Assembly: GCA_947497905.1 (NCBI GenBank)
Contig: CANMIH010000009.1
Coordinates: 1 to 64,000, forward strand
DNA length: 64,000 nt
From: an uncultured Pelagimonas sp.
Lineage (GTDB): Bacteria > Pseudomonadota > Alphaproteobacteria > Rhodobacterales > Rhodobacteraceae
Direction of reading: 5' to 3'
The notes under the pieces: model-generated
Seen by the model: only the letters and a program-made list of their open reading frames with translations
Told to the model about the DNA's origin: nothing
The model's database searches: none
Program-made: the position numbers and the translations under genes
Part shown: positions 53,461-62,145 of the stretch, piece by piece
How positions within the stretch are numbered: the first letter of the stretch is position 1
Layout: the number at the start of each line of letters is the position of its first letter

Positions 53461-54129
53461 ATGATCCGGGCAACTTCCCCGATTCTTCTGGCCTGCGTGG
53501 CCGCAGTTGGACTTTCCGCATGTACGACAGGTCCTATTTTTGACGAAACCGATCCAAACCGTCAGGCCAAACAGGGCGCGTTGATCGGTGCAGGTATTGG
53601 CGCGCTGACCGGGCGTTTGATCAGTGATGGCGATTCCGGTGACAAAAACCGTGCCACCATTGCGGGCGCTTTGGCAGGCGCAGCCGCAGGCGGATTGATC
53701 GGCAATCAGTTGGATAAGCAAGAGGCCGAGCTGCGCCAGCAGTTGGGCAACAATGCCGATATTCGCAACACAGGTGACCGTCTGATTGTGACGATGTCTC
53801 AGGACATTCTGTTTGCCACCGACAGCGCTTCGCTGCGTCCAGGATTGTACCCGGATATCCGCGATGTTGGTCAGAGCCTTCTGGCCTATCCCAACACAAC
53901 GGTTCAGGTGATTGGTCATACGGATAGCGATGGCGATGCAACCTATAACTTGAACCTGTCGCAGCGCCGTGCTCAGGCCGTGGCTGATGTGGTTCTTTCC
54001 GAAGGCGTTCCGTATGGACGCGTGCAGGTCATTGGTCGCGGTGAGGATCAACCGATTGCATCTAACCTGACACCAGAGGGCAAAGCCCAGAACCGTCGGG
54101 TCGAGATTGTGATCTTGCCCAACGCGTAA
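53461..54129 (+). CDS. OmpA-family lipoprotein
   Basis: A 222-residue outer-membrane lipoprotein. The lipobox is AVGLSAC (C20), followed by a glycine-zipper stretch (GALIGAGIGALTGRLI, GALAGAAAGGLIGNQ) and a C-terminal OmpA/MotB domain (HTDSDGDATYNLNLSQRRAQ, IGRGEDQPIASN) that would hold peptidoglycan. The ATG at 53461 has AAGAGG 8 nt upstream. A 9-bp hairpin follows at 54157-54186. Confidence 0.9.
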   Translation: MIRATSPILLACVAAVGLSACTTGPIFDETDPNRQAKQGALIGAGIGALTGRLISDGDSGDKNRATIAGALAGAAAGGLIGNQLDKQEAELRQQLGNNADIRNTGDRLIVTMSQDILFATDSASLRPGLYPDIRDVGQSLLAYPNTTVQVIGHTDSDGDATYNLNLSQRRAQAVADVVLSEGVPYGRVQVIGRGEDQPIASNLTPEGKAQNRRVEIVILPNA

Positions 54130-54156
54130 GTCTGCGCATTTTTGCACAGAACTATG

Positions 54157-54186
54157 GGAAATGCCGCGAGTTTACGTGGCATTTCC
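54157..54186. terminator. 9-bp hairpin after the OmpA lipoprotein gene
   Basis: GGAAATGCC (54157-54165) pairs perfectly with GGCATTTCC (54178-54186), 12-nt loop. It lies 27 nt after the stop and 40 nt before the next gene. No T run follows, so it could stabilise the transcript end or regulate the next gene. Confidence 0.45.
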
Positions 54187-54225
54187 ACAGTGTAAGTTAC
54201 GGGTAACTCGAAACGGAGAGACCCA

Positions 54226-54768
54226 ATGACTGACCTGAAACTTGTAGGCCTGAGCGGCGCCTTGCGCAAAGATTCCACCAACCGCAAATTGATGCATGAG
54301 GCTGCGCGCCGTTTTGCACCTGCGGAGTTTGTTGAGGGAAATCTAAGACTTCCGCTCTATGACGGCGATCTTGAAGCGGAAGGTATTCCGGCCGAAGTCC
54401 AAGAGCTGTCTGATCTGATCGCCAGCGCAGATGCGGTTTTGGTGGTGACCCCTGAATACAATCGTGGCATTTCAGGCGTTCTGAAAAATGCCCTTGATTG
54501 GGTGAGCCGCACAGAGGGCAGCCCATGGGCAGACAAACCTGTTGTGGTGATGTCTGCGGCGGCTGGGCGTTCGGGCGGCGAGCGTGGACATTTGATGGCG
54601 CAGGAAAGCTTGATGCCCTTCAGTCCACGTCTACTGGTTGGGGGCGAGTTTCAGCTGGCGCAATCGTTTAGTCAATTCGACGACGAAGGTCACCTGACCA
54701 ATGAACGCGCGGCTCAGTCACTTGAAGCCCTGATGGCTCGGCTTCGGCGTGAGGCCGAGCGGGCCTAA
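54226..54768 (+). CDS. NADPH-dependent FMN reductase
   Basis: A 180-residue flavodoxin-fold reductase. The N-terminal GLSGALRKDSTNRKL supplies the FMN phosphate site and VTPEYNRGISGVLKNALDWV the family signature. It reduces flavins or quinones with NADPH, likely for oxidative stress. GGAGAG precedes the ATG. It overlaps the convergent VOC gene by 4 nt. Confidence 0.92.
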   Translation: MTDLKLVGLSGALRKDSTNRKLMHEAARRFAPAEFVEGNLRLPLYDGDLEAEGIPAEVQELSDLIASADAVLVVTPEYNRGISGVLKNALDWVSRTEGSPWADKPVVVMSAAAGRSGGERGHLMAQESLMPFSPRLLVGGEFQLAQSFSQFDDEGHLTNERAAQSLEALMARLRREAERA

Positions 54769-55160
54769 GCCCTAACAGAAATCTCGATCAGGTTTTGATC
54801 GGGGTCACGAATGTAGAGCGAGACAATGGGCCCTGTTGCACCGGTGCGGTTTACGGGGCCTTCTTCAATTGCGATATTCTCTTGGATGAGATGGGCCTGC
54901 CATACGTTCAGCGGTGTTTCTGATAGAAAACACAGATCAGCGCTGCCTGCTGTTGGCCGATGTGCCTTTGGTTCAAATTCTTGCCCCACTTGATGCAGGT
55001 TTATCTTCTGTGACCCAAATTTCAGCGCCCACCGCGGTGCCCCCTGTGCCGGTGTAAACTGCTCCGCGGTCATCCCGAGAATGCTTTGATAAAATGCGCA
55101 GGTCTGAGTGATATCGGTGACGGTTAGGACAAGGTGATCAAGTGTTGTGAGCTTGGGCAT
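54765..55160 (-). CDS. VOC family (glyoxalase-like) protein
   Basis: A 131-residue protein of the vicinal oxygen chelate fold with LDHLVLTVTDITQTCAFYQS and IRDPDQNLIEISVRA, typical of small dioxygenase/glyoxalase or resistance proteins. Function is not assigned. It ends by 4-nt overlap with the FMN reductase gene. Confidence 0.88.
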   Translation of the reverse strand: MPKLTTLDHLVLTVTDITQTCAFYQSILGMTAEQFTPAQGAPRWALKFGSQKINLHQVGQEFEPKAHRPTAGSADLCFLSETPLNVWQAHLIQENIAIEEGPVNRTGATGPIVSLYIRDPDQNLIEISVRA

Positions 55161-55204
55161 GTGGCCTCCTCTTGTGTGGGGAGAGTGACCCTAAACCCAT
55201 AGAA

Positions 55205-55231
55205 ACAAAAGACCCCGCATAAAGCGGGGTC
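55205..55231 (-). terminator. terminator of the sugar-phosphate transferase gene
   Basis: A perfect 8-bp stem, GACCCCGC (55211-55218) with GCGGGGTC (55224-55231), loop 5 nt, followed on the minus strand by TTTTGTTT. It lies 33 nt after the stop of the leftward gene. Confidence 0.88.
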
Positions 55232-55264
55232 TACGAACACTGAGGGAACGGTGTCCGTTGGTCG

Positions 55265-55954
55265 CTAGCACCCCGTCCCGCGCAGCACCACGTGGACAGT
55301 TTTGAACAGGGTTTTGACATCTGTTTTAAAGGACAATTCGGTGAGGTACGCCGCGTCAAAAGCCGCGCGCTCGGAAAAGCTCGATTCATTGCGCACTGAG
55401 GTTTGCCAAAATCCTGTGATGCCCGGGCGCATGGCATAATAGGCGGTGCCAGGATAGAGTTTTTGCTGTTCCGGCATCATAGGGCGTGGCCCAACAAGAG
55501 ACATATCACCAATTAACACGTTCCAGAGTTGAGGAAGTTCATCAATGGATGTCTTGCGGATCAAGGCTCCGATACGGGTGATCCGCGGATCATGTGATAG
55601 TTTTTGGTAGGTGTCCCATTCTACGCGGGCCGCAGGTGAGGAGGCTAGAAACGTGGTGAGCAGGTGATCCGCATCGGGAACCATGCTCCGTAGCTTCCAC
55701 ATGTTAAACGAGCGCCCGTTACGTCCAATGCGTTTTTGCACGTAAAACGGCGACTTTCCGTCAAGCGCAATCAGAAGTGCAAACACAGCGACAAGGATCA
55801 GAACAGGTACGGCGGCAACGATGACCAGAGTCAAATCAAGGCAGCGTTTGAAATGGGTCCGATAGGTGCTGGGTGCGGTGCTCTGATGCACGGCTTGATC
55901 AACCAGACGATCAAGAGCCGCAGCTGGCAACGGCTGGCGTATGTGCATTGTCAT
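55265..55954 (-). CDS. exopolysaccharide-type sugar-phosphate transferase (WcaJ/ExoY family)
   Basis: A 229-residue enzyme that moves a hexose-1-phosphate to undecaprenyl phosphate, the first step of exopolysaccharide repeat synthesis. Signature parts: one membrane helix (LDLTLVIVAAVPVLILVAVF), VQKRIGRNGRSFNMWKLRSM, KTSIDELPQLWNVLIGDMSL, VGPRP and MRPGITGFWQ. ATG at 55954 with GAGGGAGGT upstream. Monocistronic, with a strong terminator and a long upstream region. Confidence 0.92.
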   Translation of the reverse strand: MTMHIRQPLPAAALDRLVDQAVHQSTAPSTYRTHFKRCLDLTLVIVAAVPVLILVAVFALLIALDGKSPFYVQKRIGRNGRSFNMWKLRSMVPDADHLLTTFLASSPAARVEWDTYQKLSHDPRITRIGALIRKTSIDELPQLWNVLIGDMSLVGPRPMMPEQQKLYPGTAYYAMRPGITGFWQTSVRNESSFSERAAFDAAYLTELSFKTDVKTLFKTVHVVLRGTGC

Positions 55955-56834
55955 ATCGACCTCCCTCGAGCCAATTGTGACGGGTCGGTACGACAACGTG
56001 ATCAAACACAACTCAACCGTTGTCAGGCGCGCGTTTAGACGGCCTGAGTGAATCCAAAAAGAAGGATGTCGAACAGCGATTTTTAAGTCAGGTTATAGAG
56101 CAGCAGACGAACCAATTATTCCCAAGTGAATGCACCAAACCCCCAAGTGCAGATTTGAAGCGTATCAAGCAAAAGTTTGTCTAAAACACGCTACAACTTG
56201 GTTATGCCCGTGCGCTATGCACCCGTCAACTCTGGGAAATACGTGCAACCATAGGGAGAATACCCATATAACATTGGGGTTTGGTGCATCTTCGGTGGGG
56301 GTCTCCGTGCAAAATGAGCGGATGCGCTTTGTTTTCCCCGCTTTCACGATAGGTCACAAAATTGCCGCAATCTGATTGCCCGTCGTCGTGAAACAAACGC
56401 GGGCTGATATCCGCTCGACTGTTTCCAGTATGTGGATACTGAGGTCGAGGGGTGAAAATTGTCCGGCAATTCGGTGGTGCGGCGCTGGAATGATCGAAAC
56501 AGTTTACCATTGAACCTGAGGCATTCAGGACGATGACTACTTCAGGTATTCACGGTTTATGACGGGAGAATTTGCGGCTGAAGTCGTGAATGAGGGAACA
56601 CTTTCTGGGTGAATTCCGCGGAACCTACATTGTTCGAACCTGTAACATTCCGTGATGTCTGTTTTGGGTTCGGCGCAAAGTTAACCAATTTTTAGCTAAA
56701 AATCGCGAATCGATCCTCGACTTGTGGCAGAGGTCTGCTGAGACTGATGCATGTGGGTCGCCTTCTGTTGTATGCTGCGGGTGTGCGAGATATGAGCGAC
56801 GGTATCACATGCACGACAGATCGAGGGGCTTCCC
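55955..56834. other. 880-bp non-coding region with inverted motifs
   Basis: No supported gene lies here; short ORFs have no ribosome site or protein-like pattern. Notable signals: an almost perfect 16-bp inverted repeat, ATGCACCAAACCCCCAA (56130-56146) and TTGGGGTTTGGTGCAT (56274-56289), 127 nt apart; CCCAAGTG repeated directly at 56121 and 56142; and the 16-bp palindrome ATTTTTAGCTAAAAAT (56688-56703), next to TTAACC. The first set probably belongs to control of the exopolysaccharide gene. Confidence 0.6.
56130..56289. repeat. long-range inverted repeat upstream of the exopolysaccharide gene
   Basis: The two arms (17 and 16 nt) differ only by one extra C, and they lie 176-335 nt before the start of the sugar-phosphate transferase. 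Such spacing is compatible with two sites for the same dimeric protein and DNA looping. The nearest gene on the other side, rnd, starts 545 nt away. Confidence 0.55.
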
Positions 56835-57449
56835 GTGACCAATTTCCTACATGATGGGGACCTGCCCGATGACCTTGATCTCGGTGAGGTCGTGGCGATT
56901 GATTGCGAAACCATGGGGCTTGTACCACATCGCGACCGTTTGTGTTTGGTTCAGCTTTCCGCCGGTAACGGGGACGCCCATCTGGTTCAGATCAAGAAAG
57001 GGCAGAGTTCAGCCCCCAATCTTGAGCGTCTCCTGACAGATCCCAATGTTCTGAAGATATTCCACTATGGGCGGTTTGATATCGCCGCGATGTATCATGC
57101 CTTTGGGGCACTGACGGCACCGGTCTATTGCACGAAAATCGCGAGCCGGATGGTGCGCACCTATACCGATCGCCATGGGCTTCGCAATTTGACGCAAGAT
57201 CTTCTGGGGGTTGATATTTCCAAGCAGCAGCAATCTAGTGATTGGGGCGCTGAGACATTGACTGAAGCGCAGAAAGATTATGCCGCCTCTGATGTGTTGC
57301 ATCTGCACCGTTTGCGCGAAGTGCTTGATGTCCGTTTGGCCCGCGAAGGACGCGTCGCGTTGGCGCAGGCTTGTTTTGACTTTCTCCCGACCCGAGCGGT
57401 TCTGGATCTTGAAGGTTGGGCGGACACAGATATTTTTGCACACATGTAA
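56835..57449 (+). CDS. rnd: ribonuclease D-like 3'-5' exonuclease
   Basis: A 204-residue DEDD exonuclease: VAIDCETMGL (DxE), HYGRFDIAAMY (second Asp) and YAASDVLHLHRL (YxxxD). It has only the nuclease domain; the HRDC domains of E. coli RNase D are absent, as is usual for the short alphaproteobacterial form. GTG start at 56835 with GAGGGG upstream. First gene of rnd-lptC-lptA-lptB. Confidence 0.9.
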   Translation: MTNFLHDGDLPDDLDLGEVVAIDCETMGLVPHRDRLCLVQLSAGNGDAHLVQIKKGQSSAPNLERLLTDPNVLKIFHYGRFDIAAMYHAFGALTAPVYCTKIASRMVRTYTDRHGLRNLTQDLLGVDISKQQQSSDWGAETLTEAQKDYAASDVLHLHRLREVLDVRLAREGRVALAQACFDFLPTRAVLDLEGWADTDIFAHM

Positions 57450-57461
57450 GTGGTGAAAACT

Positions 57462-58061
57462 ATGGCGCGACCCGTTGGTGCATACTCTCAAATGGTGGCT
57501 TGGCTAAAGGTCATTTTACCTCTGGCAGCGCTGGGTTTGATGTCGACTATGTTTCTCTTGTCGGGGGGAAGCAGCTTAGAGACACCGGTTCAGGTCGAAG
57601 TTGCGCGGAACCAAGACGGCACAGTCGCACAAGGTGTGGGTGCGCCCTATTACGCTAGCCTGACCGAAGCCGGCGACCGGGTCACTCTTATGGCGCAATC
57701 CGCACGGCCCCAGAGCGATGGCAGCATCATCGCAGATCAGTTGGATGCGCGTATTCATTTCGTTGATGGGACGCGGATGTTCCTAGATGCGCTGAATGCG
57801 ACGGTTGAAGATGGCTCTGACCTGCTGACGATGACAGGTGGGGTGCGGATCGAGAGTTCTGTAGGCTACGTGATGACTACAAATGCAATGACGTCGTCGC
57901 TTTCTAAAATCGAGGCTGAATCACATGGCGCGGTACAGGCCACAGGCCCGGCAGGGACACTTGAGGCCGGAAAAATGCGTATTGGGCCTTCAGAAAATGG
58001 TGAGACGTCCCAAATACTGTTCACGGACGGGGTAAAGCTGGTATATCAGCCCCTGAAATAA
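57462..58061 (+). CDS. lptC: LPS export ABC transporter periplasmic protein LptC
   Basis: A 199-residue protein with one N-terminal helix (VAWLKVILPLAALGLMSTMF) and a periplasmic beta-jellyroll. It relays LPS from LptBFG to LptA. The domain fits LptC in TNAMTSSLSKIEAESHGAVQ and TGPAGTLEAGKMRI. The ATG at 57462 is chosen over a GTG directly after the rnd stop. It is 13 nt from lptA. Confidence 0.85.
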   Translation: MARPVGAYSQMVAWLKVILPLAALGLMSTMFLLSGGSSLETPVQVEVARNQDGTVAQGVGAPYYASLTEAGDRVTLMAQSARPQSDGSIIADQLDARIHFVDGTRMFLDALNATVEDGSDLLTMTGGVRIESSVGYVMTTNAMTSSLSKIEAESHGAVQATGPAGTLEAGKMRIGPSENGETSQILFTDGVKLVYQPLK

Positions 58062-58074
58062 GGAAGTTGACCAC

Positions 58075-58557
58075 ATGTTTCGTCGTCTATTGGTGATTGT
58101 TTGTCTTATGGCGCCTGTGACTGCACTGGCACAGGGCGCTCAGGTGTCTTTTGGCGGCAGCAGTCAGGACACATCGGCGCCGGTTGAAGTGACTGCAGAT
58201 AGTCTTTCGATCAACCAATCTGACGGGACAGCCTTGTACTCGGGCAATGTTCTTGTTGTGCAAGATACCATGCGGCTTTCTGCGCCGCGCGTTTTGGTGG
58301 TGTATAGCTCCGGTGGCGGGCAGATTGACCGGTTCGAAGCCTCTGGCGGTGTTACTCTGGTGAGTGGCGAAGAGGCGGCCGAAGCGGAGCGTGCGGATTA
58401 CAATGTGGCCGATGGTAATGTGGTTATGAGCGGTAATGTTCTGATGACACAGGGCAATAGTGCTCTTGCGGCTCAGAGGATGACCGTAAACCTGAGTGAC
58501 GGCACTGCACAGCTCAATGGCCGGGTGCGCACAGTTTTGAATAAAGAGAAACCGTAA
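58075..58557 (+). CDS. lptA: LPS transport periplasmic protein LptA
   Basis: A 160-residue periplasmic bridge protein with a signal peptide ([19 protein letters not shown]). The OstA/LptA fold is seen in [20 protein letters not shown] and [20 protein letters not shown]. Located between lptC and lptB as usual. Confidence 0.92.
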   Translation: MFRRLLVIVCLMAPVTALAQGAQVSFGGSSQDTSAPVEVTADSLSINQSDGTALYSGNVLVVQDTMRLSAPRVLVVYSSGGGQIDRFEASGGVTLVSGEEAAEAERADYNVADGNVVMSGNVLMTQGNSALAAQRMTVNLSDGTAQLNGRVRTVLNKEKP

Positions 58558-58559
58558 CT

Positions 58560-59312
58560 TTGGCTGACTTGACCGTAACTGAGGGGCAAGCCGGGCTTGT
58601 CGTTGACCATCTGCGCAAAAGTTATCGCAAGCGTGTGGTTATCCGCGATGTATCGATGCGGTTGAACCGTGGCGAAGTGGTTGCACTCTTGGGACCGAAC
58701 GGGTCGGGTAAGACGACAACCTTTTACGCCATTGCCGGGCTTGTGAATCCTGAAGGGGGACAAGTCGCGATTGACGGTCAGGATGTGACTTATCTTCCCA
58801 TGTACCGACGCGCGAGGTTGGGAATCGGGTATTTGCCGCAGGAGATGTCGGTATTTCGCGGGTTGTCTGTTGAGGACAATATCGGAGCGGTTCTTGATAT
58901 TGCGGTGCCGGATCGACATCGTCGGCGGGAACGCCTTGAAGAGCTTTTGGGCGAGTTTTCGATTGAACACCTGCGTCGCGCACCAGCCTTGGCGTTGTCC
59001 GGTGGCGAGCGGCGGCGCGTTGAAATTGCACGACTTTTGGCGGCGGACCCCAAGTACCTATTGTTGGATGAGCCCTTTGCCGGGGTCGATCCCATCAGCG
59101 TTGGAGACATCCGCCATCTCGTTTCGGATCTCAAAACCCGAGGCATTGGTGTGTTGATCACCGATCATAATGTGCGTGAGACGCTCGAAATTGTCGATCG
59201 CGCCTATATTTTGCACGACGGACAGGTACTGATGTCCGGAACTCCCGAAGAGGTTGTGCAAAACGAGAATGTCCGGCGGGTATACTTGGGTGATAACTTC
59301 CGCTTTGGTTGA
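58560..59312 (+). CDS. lptB: LPS export ABC transporter ATPase LptB
   Basis: A 250-residue ATPase driving LPS extraction from the inner membrane. Walker A is [16 protein letters not shown], the signature [15 protein letters not shown], and Walker [14 protein letters not shown]. The only usable in-frame start is TTG at 58560, 2 nt after the lptA stop. The stop codon lies inside the terminator stem. Confidence 0.95.
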   Translation: MADLTVTEGQAGLVVDHLRKSYRKRVVIRDVSMRLNRGEVVALLGPNGSGKTTTFYAIAGLVNPEGGQVAIDGQDVTYLPMYRRARLGIGYLPQEMSVFRGLSVEDNIGAVLDIAVPDRHRRRERLEELLGEFSIEHLRRAPALALSGGERRRVEIARLLAADPKYLLLDEPFAGVDPISVGDIRHLVSDLKTRGIGVLITDHNVRETLEIVDRAYILHDGQVLMSGTPEEVVQNENVRRVYLGDNFRFG

Positions 59313-59334
59313 TGCGCTTTCGCGTCATTTTTTT
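59310..59334 (+). terminator. terminator overlapping the lptB stop codon
   Basis: TGATGCG (59310-59316) pairs with CGCGTCA (59321-59327), one G-T pair, followed by seven T (59328-59334). The stem contains the TGA stop. This isolates hpf-ptsN from the lpt transcript. Confidence 0.8.
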
Positions 59335-59366
59335 CGATAGCGCAGCAGTTTTCATGCCGGTTTCGA

Positions 59367-59395
59367 TTGACACTTGTCGCGGAACGAGGCTCAAT
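59367..59395 (+). promoter_or_regulatory. possible promoter of hpf
   Basis: TTGACA (59367-59372), a perfect -35 box, with a weak CTCAAT at 59390-59395 as -10 (17-nt spacer). It lies about 170 nt before the start, in the only gap between the lptB terminator and hpf. The -10 is poor, so the call is tentative. Confidence 0.35.
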
Positions 59396-59562
59396 TGACT
59401 CATGGTACTTTGGTTCGCAGCACGAACGACGGACAAACGCCTCGGTGACGGGGGGTGCTTCGATCAAGCTGAAACCTGGGACCTTTCCTAAATCGCGACT
59501 GACTTCAGTGCGGCCTTTGGGCCGTGGGATGTTGATGTTGCCAAAAACAAAAGGATGAACAC

Positions 59563-60126
59563 ATGCGCTATCAGATCACGGGAATGCATATTGATGTTGG
59601 TCAAGCTCTGCAGACCCATGTGAAAGACGAGCTAGGTGGGGTGTTACAGAAGTATTCTCAGCGACCGACCGATGCGACGATTACCTTTTCAAAAAGCGCG
59701 CATGAATTTGTTTGTGAAACCACCGTCCATCTGTCGACAGGGCTAACGGCGGCGGCCAAAGCACATGCGACTGAAATCTATGCAGCTTTCGATCTCTGTG
59801 CTGAAAAGCTGGACAAACAGCTTCGTAGATACAAGCGTAGGTTGAAAGATCACCATAAGGATCGAACAGAACCCGTTGAAATTTCCCAAGCGTCCTCGTA
59901 TATCCTCGCTAGCGAGGCAGAGTCTCAAGAGGCCGAGCCAGAAACCTTGCAGCCGATTATTGTGGCCGAGATGGAAGCCAAGATCCCATCTTTGACCGTG
60001 GGCGAAGCTGTAATGCAGATGGAACTTGCAGGGGCTCCTGTTCTTGTGTTCCGCAATGAGAAAAAGGAAGGCGTGAACGTCGTGTATCGGCGGGAAGATG
60101 GAAATATCGGTTGGATTGATCCATAA
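59563..60126 (+). CDS. hpf: long-form ribosome hibernation promoting factor
   Basis: A 187-residue protein: an N-terminal RaiA/HPF domain (MRYQITGMHIDVGQALQTHV) and a C-terminal dimerisation domain (AVMQMELAGAPVLVFRNEK, VVYRREDGNIGWID). Long HPF pairs 70S ribosomes into inactive 100S dimers in stationary phase. ATG at 59563 with AGGATG upstream. Confidence 0.95.
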   Translation: MRYQITGMHIDVGQALQTHVKDELGGVLQKYSQRPTDATITFSKSAHEFVCETTVHLSTGLTAAAKAHATEIYAAFDLCAEKLDKQLRRYKRRLKDHHKDRTEPVEISQASSYILASEAESQEAEPETLQPIIVAEMEAKIPSLTVGEAVMQMELAGAPVLVFRNEKKEGVNVVYRREDGNIGWIDP

Positions 60127-60167
60127 CCTGCTGGGTTAAAACGAAACACGCCTGTAATGGGTAGAGC

Positions 60168-60632
60168 ATGAAATTCCTTGATCTCCTCAATCCTGGAGCC
60201 ATCAAAGTTATTGCAGCAGCCTCGAGCAAAAAGCGGTTGCTGCACGAGATGGCTGATGTCGCGGCCGGGGCCTATAACCTCGATCCGGCACTAGTTGTTG
60301 AGGCTTTGATGGAACGGGAATCGCTTGGACCAACCGGTGTGGGGCATGGTGTTGCTTTGCCTCACGCGCGACTGGATGGTCTGGACGAGGTTGCAGGCGT
60401 GTTTATTCTGCTGGAAAAACCCATCGATTTTGATGCGGTGGACCGCCAGCCCGTTGATCTGGTGTTTGGCTTGTTCGCCCCGCGCGAAGCGGGGGTTGCG
60501 CACCTTAAGGCTTTGGCGCTCGTGTCGCGCAACCTGCGTGAGGCGACCCTATGTGCCAAGCTGCGTGCCAACCCAGATGCAGCGACTTTGCACACTATTT
60601 TGACTGAATCTGAGGCGGTTCAAGCCGCCTAA
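60168..60632 (+). CDS. ptsN: PTS nitrogen-regulatory IIA protein
   Basis: A 154-residue EIIA-Ntr protein. The phosphorylated histidine is H66 in GHGVALPHARLDGL. It signals nitrogen or potassium status through the PTS-Ntr chain. The ATG at 60168 lies 41 nt after hpf, matching the usual hpf-ptsN order. Terminator follows. Confidence 0.95.
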   Translation: MKFLDLLNPGAIKVIAAASSKKRLLHEMADVAAGAYNLDPALVVEALMERESLGPTGVGHGVALPHARLDGLDEVAGVFILLEKPIDFDAVDRQPVDLVFGLFAPREAGVAHLKALALVSRNLREATLCAKLRANPDAATLHTILTESEAVQAA

Positions 60633-60653
60633 ATCCCATTTGGGTAACACACG

Positions 60654-60680
60654 AAGAGGCGCCTTAAGCGCCTCTTTTTT
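60654..60680 (+). terminator. terminator of hpf-ptsN
   Basis: AGAGGCGC (60655-60662) pairs with GCGCCTCT (60668-60675), CTTAA loop, with six or more T at the end. It lies 23 nt after the ptsN stop and 30 nt before the stop of the convergent sulfotransferase gene. Confidence 0.9.
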
Positions 60681-60705
60681 GTACCGTGCGATGCGTTGCT
60701 TAGGC

Positions 60706-62136
60706 CTATCCCCAGTCGTCGAATCCAAACATGACGTAATCACGCTGATACGCGGCTCTGGCCAATGACTCGATTTGGTCATCATAGATTTCGGCCAGAG
60801 AAAACGGGGCCCGATTGGGGACTGCTGAAGGATCAGGGGGAGCTTCATGTCCGACCTGCAGAGCTAATGCGGGAAGATAGACCGCCATTTCCTCTTCACG
60901 GATCACCATGTCGGGCAGGGTGAATTCGCTCATGCCCTGAAGGCACTGTGCTTGTGTCGCCCAGTGACCGTCAACCCGCATACCAGTTTGGCCAGACAAA
61001 TTGGCCTTTACCCAAGAAAGGAAGCCAGTAAAGGCCGTACGGTGCGTGTTGACGTCATAATCATCCCCGGGATCGCCCTCGGGGAGGGGCAGATTGTAAG
61101 CACGTCGTAGGGTTTTGCGAATTCCCGGGTATGTGCCCTCGCCGGTGTATAAAATCTTGGCGCAAAAGGCCTCATGGGCACGGGCAAGCGGATGGCGAAT
61201 AACGGTAAAACTGCGGTGTCCGGGGCGTTCGCGTTTCCAGGTGCGCAGAGATCCCTGGCTGAAGTTGCCGACCAGCTCGGAGGGGCTGACACCATCCATC
61301 GCTGCCATCCATTGTTTCACCGCGGCCTCTGGGCCCGATTTGATCGGCATATAAATCAGTGGTGACTTGGCACCAGCGATATAGTTGGGAACCACAGGGC
61401 CACGGCGTGGTTCAAAATTCGGTGTCCTTGTCAGGTTGAATTGATCAAGTCGCGCGAGAGAAACGGCCATCTCCTCAAAATTCTCGACCTTTTGCTCAAT
61501 GGGCTGCGGGTTTTGGCGCTTCAACGAGCTGTCGAGGCTTTCAAGATCCTTTTTGGCCCCCAACCACCGGCCAAGGCCATTCATGACCTCAAGATTTTGG
61601 AGATCTTCGTAGGCAACATAGAAGGCGGTCTGAGATGTGGATTGTAGAGTGTTCAGAATGGTGATCTGAAACTCCTGCAGTGCGCTCATGTGCTCATCAA
61701 ACTCACCAGCATCAAATTGCGCTTTTCCATCTTTGCGACGTTTGACGTTGGTCAGTTTCCATTGTCCGGTGGCCTGTGCGATTTTCCAGCTGACATAGCT
61801 GTCGATCGGATTGCGCGTTAGGACAATTTTTGCGACGCGCGGATCGGTCAGCATCCCCTTTAGAATGCGTGGGTCGTGGTCGTGGAAGTAGCGAAACCCA
61901 CCGATGCCATCGGGGGTCGCCTTTCGAATATGGCCCAGAAGGCGTTGCGGGTCTTTGTCTCGCTCCGCTTGAGTGACCCCAAGGATGTCTTCGGAATTGG
62001 GATATCCAATGAAATGCGGGTTGAAAGCTTCGCCGTGGCAGGTGAGGCCGTCAAAAGCATTGAGATTGGCCTCTAAAAAGTTTGACCCAGTGCGCATTTC
62101 TGCAAACACGACAAAACAGTCGAAACGGTCAGACAT
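60706..62136 (-). CDS. two-domain sulfotransferase, NodH-like
   Basis: A 476-residue protein about twice the NodH length. The first domain has the PAPS 5' motif FAEMRTGSNFLEANL (residues 11-25) and 3'-phosphate motif IVLTRNPIDSYVSW (104-117). The second begins at about residue 258 with PLIYMPIKSGPEAAVKQWM, a degraded version of the PKTGTT motif, and has SFTVIRHPLARAHEAF (309-324), the second 3' motif. The second copy may be structural. It starts 9 nt after the GT14-like gene. Confidence 0.8.
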   Translation of the reverse strand: MSDRFDCFVVFAEMRTGSNFLEANLNAFDGLTCHGEAFNPHFIGYPNSEDILGVTQAERDKDPQRLLGHIRKATPDGIGGFRYFHDHDPRILKGMLTDPRVAKIVLTRNPIDSYVSWKIAQATGQWKLTNVKRRKDGKAQFDAGEFDEHMSALQEFQITILNTLQSTSQTAFYVAYEDLQNLEVMNGLGRWLGAKKDLESLDSSLKRQNPQPIEQKVENFEEMAVSLARLDQFNLTRTPNFEPRRGPVVPNYIAGAKSPLIYMPIKSGPEAAVKQWMAAMDGVSPSELVGNFSQGSLRTWKRERPGHRSFTVIRHPLARAHEAFCAKILYTGEGTYPGIRKTLRRAYNLPLPEGDPGDDYDVNTHRTAFTGFLSWVKANLSGQTGMRVDGHWATQAQCLQGMSEFTLPDMVIREEEMAVYLPALALQVGHEAPPDPSAVPNRAPFSLAEIYDDQIESLARAAYQRDYVMFGFDDWG

Positions 62137-62145
62137 TTCAAAGGC

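Noticed and set aside
53224-54147. 307-codon open frame antisense to the OmpA lipoprotein gene
   Set aside because: The OmpA domain and lipobox on the plus strand are unambiguous and the reverse translation is compositionally odd.
56130-56375. 81-codon open frame in the long non-coding region
   Set aside because: No ribosome site, start falls inside the inverted motif, and the product has no protein-like hydrophobic or repeat pattern.
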